Positions 1-5,018 of a stretch of DNA of 5,018 nucleotides are shown in pieces (the first letter of the stretch is position 1; every line of letters begins with the position of its first letter). The position numbers and the translations under genes were made by a program. The stretch lies in contig JAHFBR010000095.1 of NCBI GenBank assembly GCA_023249955.1, positions 1-5,018 of the forward strand, read 5' to 3'. The DNA comes from a bacterium. GTDB lineage: Bacteria > Babelota > Babeliae > Babelales > RVW-14. A model generated the notes under the pieces. The model made no database searches, was not told the DNA's origin, and saw only the letters and a program-made list of their open reading frames with translations.

Positions 1-2376
1 GGACTATTAAAAATCATTGCAGTTCTTGTTGTATTGTCTACGGCCGGTCAAGGCTTAACTGCAATGGCAGAAGAGCCATCAGTTCCAGTGATCGAGCAGG
101 CAGCTGCTGCGCAAGAAGAGGCCCCTGTTTCAAAGCCAACTGCTGCTGACGAAGCACAGGCTCAGCAACGCGAAGCGCAAATTTTTCTTGATGCCTTGAG
201 CGGTGGTGACTCAGAAAGTTTTCATGCTTTGTTGCAAACGATGTTGCAAGGTCAGCATGAAACGGCACTTCGCCAAGCGGCTGAAAAACGCACGCGTCTT
301 TTGCAGGCATTGCCCGAAGAGCTTCGTGCACAGGTTGAAACAACACGGGCTGCGTTTCAAGAGCTTGCAGAAAAGCTTAAGCTGGAAAATTTCTTTACTG
401 CACGTTGCAAGGTTGTTTATGACGTAGTTCAAAAGTTACCAGAGGGCCATGCACTGCGCAATGATATACTCGACGAGTTAAAAGCACTCAATGGTTCAAT
501 CCAGTCCGGTACGTTTTTAGAAAATGTCTTCCCACGACAACTCAACGGGAATCCGTTTGATCTTGAAAAAATTATAACCAACATGATGCGTGTTTCGCGC
601 CAACAGCCAGAAGTAGCGTTTGAGCTTAAGGATGTCGCGCTGTTGCGTGAAAATCTGAACAAAAGTTTAGAGGCAATCCCATCCGATTCATCCAATGAAG
701 CAGTGCGAAAGTTTATCGAACTGCTTGAGTTGGTTGAAGACAATGATGGCCGCGAGATTTGCCACGTCGCTTTGGATGCATTGATCCCAGAGTTTGACAG
801 CATTTTTGCTGTTTTGGGGCAAACTATATCAGCACTTGCTGATATGCGCTTGGCCTTGTCGCCTGACGCTGAGCCAAGTTTAAAAGAGGCGCTTGAACAC
901 TGGATTGCGCACTTCAAAACACATCGTCGTACCTTGGTAGCATTTCGTGCTATGGCGTCGACGGCAGAGATCGACCTTAGCTTTATCTTGCGCAAGGTAT
1001 CGCAAATTCATGAAGTCTCATCAGCATTTTTCTGGGCAAACCGTTACGACGTGTGGGGCGCTTCAAATCAATGGGACCTTGCATTGCGTCTTGGTATGGC
1101 TTCCGGACTTCTGGTTCACCGCCGTGGAGAGGCTGCTTATACTGAGCTGCAAAAATATATGGTTGCTGGAGAGAGTCTGAGAGACTTTGTTAACCCGTTC
1201 AACTCGGTCGAATCAAATCTTATGATTGCCCTGCAGGCTGTGCCCGTGATGTTCAATCCAATCATGTTTGGCGATAGAATGCACCCGGTCAATAGAGCCT
1301 TTTTCCGTATTGTTGGTTCATACTTTTGGTATGTTTGGCAGACTAAAAATCTAGACTGGCAAAGCAAGGATGAGGGTATTAGAATTGCATTTGCGGCCAC
1401 CATCAAAGAGGCGCAATATGCTATGGGCAGCTACATTCAACACAAGTTGGATCGTATGGTCAGTCCAGCTACCCAAGAAAAAATTGAGACCTATTCTCTT
1501 GGCTTGCTGAAGCCAGAACTTGCCAATCTGATACTTGAAATCCTGATTCCCTCATTGTGCATAAAACAAAAGATGTTTGGGGTAGATCAGGTTGTCGACT
1601 TTGGGGCGAAAGATCTTTTGCGTTACGATTTTTGGTTTTATAAACACAAATATGGCCAATGGAAAGAAGAATGGAAAAAAGACAACACGAAAGACTTGGA
1701 TACTTATATGGACCGTCAAGTTGGTCATTACATTGAGTACCTGATTCTCGATTACGTGTGCAGCAACGTTGGCAAGTTTTGTGGTGATGCTCTAGCCCGT
1801 CAGTTTCAAGGTCCCATTATTTCTATCTTGAATGGAGCGGTACGGAGCATGGAAACAGTTATCGGCCTTTTTGTTAATGAGACAGAAGAGGATGATGCTG
1901 CAGATGCAGCGCGCCACAGCAAAATGTTGGGTGAGGATGAGCTTAAAGTGCTCAAAGCACTGCTGATTTCAGCGTTTCATGAAAATACGCCCGAGCGATC
2001 AATGGTTGTTGGCTTTTTGAAGAACCATCGCTTGATCAAAGAAGATCTTGACGATCCAATTTCTATTAATGATGCAATCGTGAATGTAGTTGTGAACTAT
2101 CTTTCAGACTATTATTTGCTCAAACACTCACAAGTGGCAAAGCTTGTTCGCGTTTATTACAAGAATTCGCACAACGTGACGCCGTTTCTTGACCAGCTGT
2201 TTGAAACGCTCAAGGGCAACGTTATTGGCGCAGCCGGTGGTTTGGTCGGCAGGATTGCTGGTAGCTATCTTGCTTGGCGTGTGACTACTGAGCGCGGGCC
2301 GTTGTATCCAGGCCTGAAGCAACGCTATGATCATTGGCGCAATTCACAGGCTGGAGTTGTTACACAACCAGCCTAA
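1..2376 (+). CDS. Large secreted protein of unknown function (5' end outside the window)
   Basis: I do not recognise a family. The frame is open from base 1, giving 791 codons before TAA; the start lies upstream. A TTG at position 34 could be read as a start, but it falls inside a hydrophobic stretch (GLLKIIAVLVVLSTAG, codons 1-16) that looks like the core of a Sec signal peptide. Cleavage is likely after A21 or A23 (LTA|M or AMA|E), so only the short N-terminal basic part is probably missing. Codons 24-60 are Ala/Glu/Gln-rich and probably disordered. Codons 87-132 are charged and helical, possibly coiled coil. The rest looks mostly alpha-helical. Aromatic clusters lie at codons 440-446 and 541-558, an acidic linker at 626-639, and a glycine-zipper pattern at 739-759. 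No catalytic motif is visible. Export is well supported; the final location (periplasm, envelope or outside) is not. Its transcription probably ends at the hairpin overlapping the stop codon. Confidence 0.9.
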   Translation, partial: GLLKIIAVLVVLSTAGQGLTAMAEEPSVPVIEQAAAAQEEAPVSKPTAADEAQAQQREAQIFLDALSGGDSESFHALLQTMLQGQHETALRQAAEKRTRLLQALPEELRAQVETTRAAFQELAEKLKLENFFTARCKVVYDVVQKLPEGHALRNDILDELKALNGSIQSGTFLENVFPRQLNGNPFDLEKIITNMMRVSRQQPEVAFELKDVALLRENLNKSLEAIPSDSSNEAVRKFIELLELVEDNDGREICHVALDALIPEFDSIFAVLGQTISALADMRLALSPDAEPSLKEALEHWIAHFKTHRRTLVAFRAMASTAEIDLSFILRKVSQIHEVSSAFFWANRYDVWGASNQWDLALRLGMASGLLVHRRGEAAYTELQKYMVAGESLRDFVNPFNSVESNLMIALQAVPVMFNPIMFGDRMHPVNRAFFRIVGSYFWYVWQTKNLDWQSKDEGIRIAFAATIKEAQYAMGSYIQHKLDRMVSPATQEKIETYSLGLLKPELANLILEILIPSLCIKQKMFGVDQVVDFGAKDLLRYDFWFYKHKYGQWKEEWKKDNTKDLDTYMDRQVGHYIEYLILDYVCSNVGKFCGDALARQFQGPIISILNGAVRSMETVIGLFVNETEEDDAADAARHSKMLGEDELKVLKALLISAFHENTPERSMVVGFLKNHRLIKEDLDDPISINDAIVNVVVNYLSDYYLLKHSQVAKLVRVYYKNSHNVTPFLDQLFETLKGNVIGAAGGLVGRIAGSYLAWRVTTERGPLYPGLKQRYDHWRNSQAGVVTQPA

Positions 2377-2384
2377 TGTTTTTT
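2348..2384 (+). terminator. Intrinsic terminator overlapping the stop codon of the large secreted protein gene
   Basis: AGGCTGG (2348-2354) pairs with CCAGCCT (2368-2374). TTGT (2357-2360) then pairs with ACAA (2364-2367), with a two-base AG bulge and a TAC loop. Four bases later comes a run of six T (2379-2384). The downstream arm forms the last sense codons and the first base of TAA, so the hairpin is partly coding. The four-base spacer before the T run is slightly long. Read on the minus strand, the stem has no U-tract after it, so it should act mainly in the + direction. Confidence 0.7.
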
Positions 2385-2398
2385 CAGCGCTGGGCACA

Positions 2399-3463
2399 CT
2401 ATTGTGGTAGTTGAAATTGTGGCATGTTTACTGCGCAGAATTTCATCGCCTTGTCATAAATAGCTTTCGGTGTATTGTCGGGTACGCCGCAAAGCGTGAT
2501 GAGGTATGGAACAAAAAGGCTTAAAGCATACTTTGCTTTTTTGCACCCTACAACTGTAGGGCTATCTACTTGAAATCGTTTTGGGAGCTTGGCTAATTTT
2601 TTTTCTAATTTGGTAAACCAAGAAGAGTTTACAGAAATGAGGGCTGGGTGCAGTGCCAACATTTTGATCAAGAGTGGTTGGTTGTAAGCAATGAGTCTGC
2701 CAACCATTTCACATGAAAGGGGCTCGCTCCATTCTCCCGTTGCACGATAATGTCCCAACAACATCTCTTCGTAACTTTGTTCTTCAGAGGCTTGCGGAAT
2801 GAATGATTCCACGATTCGCCACACCTGAAAACAACAATCAGCAACCAGGGTCAGATCAACTTGTTGACCCGTGTTAAGCTTCTTAGCACATGCTTCAATA
2901 AGCGATATTAAACAACGCAGAAGATTCTTCTCAAGGCCGGTTAGGGTGCCGCTCAAATCGATATGGAGCGCAAAGAAGCATGCAATACTTAGTTGTCCGC
3001 TGATTTGGCGGATGATTGTATCATCGGCTTCATCAAAAGATGCTGCGGGTACTGATGGCGGTGGCGATAATGGGCGCGATCTTTTTGCTGGAGATTTGTT
3101 AGGATCTGTTTTACCAAGATCTTGTCGACCGTGTTTGCTGTCTTTGCACAAAGGTGATACTTCTGCCAGTTCTGCGAGATTAAATACTTTTTTGGATCGT
3201 GGCATTGCAAGCATGGCTTGGTCATCTGAGTCGCCATTGTCTGAATGATCGCTGTCTGAATGGCTTGAGCTGCTATCTGAGCCTCTTGCTGGAATATGAT
3301 CCATGGCAAAAAAAAGCTCGTCTTCTGGAGATGCAGCAGATGCAGCGGCTGCTTTTAGCGCTGCCCACTCATCAGGAGCAAGGCTTTGTGTTCGTTTCAT
3401 TGCAGATAGGTTGCTGCAACTCAAAAATAAAATAACTGTTAAAAGAGCAGATAAAAACTTCAT
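2399..3463 (-). CDS. Secreted protein of unknown function with Ser/Asp-rich and basic-proline segments
   Basis: This 354-residue protein matches no family I know. The ATG start is supported by an AAGAGG ribosome binding site five bases upstream and by the signal peptide that follows directly: K2, a hydrophobic core at 4-15, and likely cleavage at NLSA|M (after A21). C16 makes a lipoprotein possible, but FLSC is a poor lipobox. After the signal come an Ala-rich helix (35-45), a Ser/Asp/His-rich acidic tract (61-82), and a basic, proline-flanked patch (123-136, with KSPAKRSRP and SPPP). Residues 140-354 look like a folded, mainly helical domain with several cysteines (C162, C184, C192, C210, C211) and no recognisable active site. 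The low-complexity segments resemble eukaryotic linkers, so a host-interacting protein is possible, but this is inference. The gene is convergent with the upstream gene (22-bp gap) and divergent from the ABC-F gene. Two 8-base homopolymer runs lie inside it. Confidence 0.88.
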   Translation of the reverse strand: MKFLSALLTVILFLSCSNLSAMKRTQSLAPDEWAALKAAAASAASPEDELFFAMDHIPARGSDSSSSHSDSDHSDNGDSDDQAMLAMPRSKKVFNLAELAEVSPLCKDSKHGRQDLGKTDPNKSPAKRSRPLSPPPSVPAASFDEADDTIIRQISGQLSIACFFALHIDLSGTLTGLEKNLLRCLISLIEACAKKLNTGQQVDLTLVADCCFQVWRIVESFIPQASEEQSYEEMLLGHYRATGEWSEPLSCEMVGRLIAYNQPLLIKMLALHPALISVNSSWFTKLEKKLAKLPKRFQVDSPTVVGCKKAKYALSLFVPYLITLCGVPDNTPKAIYDKAMKFCAVNMPQFQLPQ

Positions 3464-3468
3464 TATAA

Positions 3469-3474
3469 CCTCTT
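3469..3474 (-). promoter_or_regulatory. Shine-Dalgarno site for the 354-residue secreted protein
   Basis: On the minus strand this reads AAGAGG, five bases before the ATG. It fixes the start codon and agrees with the signal peptide beginning there. Confidence 0.75.
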
Positions 3475-3544
3475 ATTTTTTAATAGAATCTAGGGTTTTT
3501 GTTACTTTTTCAACAAGATCCCTAAAATAAAGAATCATTTATCC

Positions 3545-3572
3545 ATTGTACCAAGGTTGGCAATAAATTCAA
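3545..3572 (-). promoter_or_regulatory. Candidate sigma70 promoter for the 354-residue secreted protein gene
   Basis: Read on the minus strand, TTGAAT (3567-3572) is a -35 element with four of six consensus bases. A 16-bp spacer separates it from TACAAT (3545-3550), a -10 element with five of six, which is preceded by TGG as in an extended -10. Transcription would start near 3538, leaving a leader of about 75 bases. A weaker alternative lies nearer the gene (TTGTTG, then TAGATT after 18 bases). Confidence 0.45.
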
Positions 3573-3650
3573 ATTGAAAAAAAATAACACCCTTTTTCAT
3601 CAAAAAGTGCTGTTTGGACTGATGGATTGGTGGCCAAAGAGGCTCTTTTC

Positions 3651-3679
3651 TTGTAAACTACGTCATAGAACTCTTTTAT
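3651..3679 (+). promoter_or_regulatory. Weak candidate promoter for the ABC-F gene
   Basis: TTGTAA (3651-3656) and TTTTAT (3674-3679) are 17 bp apart, each with about four of six consensus bases, some 30 bp before the ATG at 3711. It is the best pair I found in this stretch, but AT-rich sequence readily gives such matches by chance. The ribosome binding site for the gene is also weak (TGGA at 3702-3705). Confidence 0.25.
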
Positions 3680-3710
3680 ACCCTTTACGTGATGAATCAG
3701 ATGGATTGCT

Positions 3711-5018
3711 ATGATAATTGGAAAAGATATAACGCTGCACTTTGGCCAGCAGGTGGTTTTTGATAACGTTGCATTTACCTTTGGCCAGCAGCAAAAAATT
3801 GGTCTTGCCGGTCGCAATGGTGCAGGCAAAAGTACGTTGCTCAAGGTTATTGCCGGGCAACAAAAACTTGATGCCGGGGGCGTGAGCATCGAGCGGGACA
3901 AAAAAATTGCCTACATGCCGCAAGAGGTTGTCTTGCTTTCTGCCAAGACAGTGCTGGATGAAGCTTTTGCCGTTTTTGATGATATTTTTGCACTCAAGAA
4001 AGAGCGTGATGAGCTTGAGCAGTATTTTGCCTCGCACGATGCTGCAGAGGCCGACCCGGTCAAGGTCGAGCGTTATGCGCACGTTATTCATGAATGTTCA
4101 CAAGTTGATATCGGCAGTCTTGAAACACAAACCAAAAAGATGCTCCAGGGATTAGGCATAGGTCCCGATCGCTGGACCATGTCGGTCGATCAACTCAGCG
4201 TTGGCTGGAAGATGCGTTTAGTACTGGCAAAACTTCTGCTGCAAAATGCAGACTTTTATCTTTTTGACGAGCCGACCAACCACTTGGATATTGTTACCAA
4301 AGACTGGTTCTTTGATTTTTTGCGTTCATCCAAAGCCGGATTTTTGCTGGTAACCCACGATCGTTATTTTTTGGATAACGCCTGCGACTATATTTATGAG
4401 CTTAATCGCGGCAAGGGGACCATGTTCACCGGCAATTACGACGCCTTTCTGACGCACAAAGAAAATGAGTCTGCCATCAAAGAAGCGGCGTATATTCAGC
4501 AACAAAAAGATATCAAACGCAAAACAGAGACCATCAATCGGTTTCGTGCCAGTGCCAGTCGTGCAAGCATGGCACAAAGCATGATCAAAGCGCTTGATAA
4601 AATTGAGCGCATCGAACCAGATCCAAAGCAAGGCGCCGTGCACTTTTCATTTGCGCCGGTGGTGCGTGCTGGTGAGGTGGTGCTGCATGTTGAAAATGTT
4701 TCAAAATCATTTGGCGACAAGCAGCTTTTTAAAGATGTCACCTTTCAGATTTTTCGCGAAGATCGTGTAGCGCTGGTTGCTGCCAACGGTGTTGGTAAAA
4801 CAACGTTGCTCAATATTTTGATGAATAAATTGAATGCCGATCATGGAGCCATGCGGCTTGGACATAACGTTACACCAGCCTATTTTGAGCAAGATCAAGA
4901 ACGTTCGCTCAACAAACAAAAAACAATTTTAGACGAGATCGAAGACAGCTGCAAAACCAGCGAGGCACGCGGTAGAGCCCGTGCGTTTTTGGGCGCATTC
5001 TTGTTTCCTGGCGACGAT
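3711..5018 (+). CDS. ABC-F family ATPase, translation factor type (3' end outside the window)
   Basis: ABC-F proteins are soluble tandem ATPases that bind the ribosomal E site and act on stalled or antibiotic-bound ribosomes; they do not transport. The 436 codons here start at the first ATG after an in-frame TGA (3693-3695). Domain 1 has Walker A GRNGAGKS (34-41), Q-loop Q71, signature LSVGW (162-166), Walker B with catalytic glutamate YLFDEPTNHLD (183-193; E187) and switch histidine H216. The interdomain linker, which reaches the P-site tRNA in this family, spans about 240-315 and is rich in K, R, Q and A (with FRASASRASMAQ). Domain 2 has Walker A AANGVGKT (357-364) and Q394. The window ends just before the second signature, so roughly 100-200 residues are missing. 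No long EttA-type arm insertion is evident between Walker A and the signature of domain 1. Oddities are V164 in place of glycine in the signature and A357 in place of the first Walker A glycine of domain 2. Subfamily, and whether it gives antibiotic resistance, cannot be told from this. Confidence 0.95.
   Translation, partial: MIIGKDITLHFGQQVVFDNVAFTFGQQQKIGLAGRNGAGKSTLLKVIAGQQKLDAGGVSIERDKKIAYMPQEVVLLSAKTVLDEAFAVFDDIFALKKERDELEQYFASHDAAEADPVKVERYAHVIHECSQVDIGSLETQTKKMLQGLGIGPDRWTMSVDQLSVGWKMRLVLAKLLLQNADFYLFDEPTNHLDIVTKDWFFDFLRSSKAGFLLVTHDRYFLDNACDYIYELNRGKGTMFTGNYDAFLTHKENESAIKEAAYIQQQKDIKRKTETINRFRASASRASMAQSMIKALDKIERIEPDPKQGAVHFSFAPVVRAGEVVLHVENVSKSFGDKQLFKDVTFQIFREDRVALVAANGVGKTTLLNILMNKLNADHGAMRLGHNVTPAYFEQDQERSLNKQKTILDEIEDSCKTSEARGRARAFLGAFLFPGDD
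3740..3791 (+). repeat. Pair of 13-bp direct repeats inside the ABC-F gene
   Basis: The sequence CTTTGGCCAGCAG occurs at 3740-3752 and again at 3779-3791. The offset is 39 bp, so both copies are in the same reading frame and encode FGQQ twice (residues 11-14 and 24-27). Both places are ones where ABC domains commonly carry a similar short motif, so this may be chance plus codon preference. Confidence 0.6.

Noticed and set aside
34..36. TTG at 34 as the start codon of the first gene
   Set aside because: The frame is open to base 1, and the codons before the TTG form the first half of a signal peptide hydrophobic core. Starting at 34 would destroy it.
429..995. 188-codon open frame on the minus strand inside the first gene
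   Set aside because: It lies wholly antisense to a well-supported coding region, and its Ser/Arg/Asn-rich translation looks like a shadow of the sense codons, with no domain.
2871..3248. 125-codon plus-strand frame opposite the 354-residue gene
   Set aside because: The minus-strand gene has a signal peptide and a ribosome binding site. This frame has neither and is open because of the low-complexity codons opposite it.
3545..3564. Imperfect inverted repeat (ATTG, CCAA / TTGG, CAAT) as a terminator or operator
   Set aside because: The loop is too small unless pairs are dropped, and no T run follows on either strand. It also overlaps the better-supported promoter candidate.
3621..3708. 9-bp repeat GATGGATTG at 3621-3629 and 3700-3708 as possible operator sites
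   Set aside because: It is short, has no inverted symmetry, and the two copies sit differently relative to any promoter candidate. Chance is the simpler explanation.
3569..4091. Minus-strand open frames of 110 and 142 codons over the start of the ABC-F gene
   Set aside because: They are antisense to the intact, conserved Walker A region of the ABC-F gene, and their translations look like nothing known.

Overview
The window is bacterial. It carries Sec-type signal peptides, Shine-Dalgarno and sigma70-like promoter sequences, and an intrinsic terminator. Coding density is high, base composition in genes is moderate, and the one long intergenic gap is AT-rich. It holds three genes: two secreted proteins I cannot assign to any family, and the first part of an ABC-F ATPase. 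The two orphan secreted proteins, one with eukaryote-like low-complexity sequence, would fit a host-associated lineage such as Dependentiae (TM6/Babeliae) or another intracellular group. That placement is only a guess, because no marker gene is present.

Layout. Positions 1-2376 (+) encode a large exported protein. The frame is open at the left edge, so its true start lies a few codons outside the window. An intrinsic terminator hairpin overlaps its stop codon. After a 22-bp gap, positions 2399-3463 (-) encode a second exported protein of 354 residues, convergent with the first. It has a Ser/Asp-rich tract, a basic proline-flanked patch and a helical C-terminal half. A 247-bp AT-rich divergent region (3464-3710) holds its ribosome binding site and a good extended -10 promoter candidate, plus a weaker promoter candidate for the rightward gene. 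Positions 3711-5018 (+) encode an ABC-F translation factor, cut by the window end just before its second signature motif.

The three genes are each separately oriented and do not form an operon, so the sequence gives no strong case that they work together. The ABC-F protein should act on ribosomes in the cytoplasm, while the other two should leave the cytoplasm. No mobile element, CRISPR array, tRNA, rRNA or recognised defence system was seen. The most interesting material is the two unassigned secreted proteins and the non-consensus nucleotide-binding motifs in the ABC-F protein.
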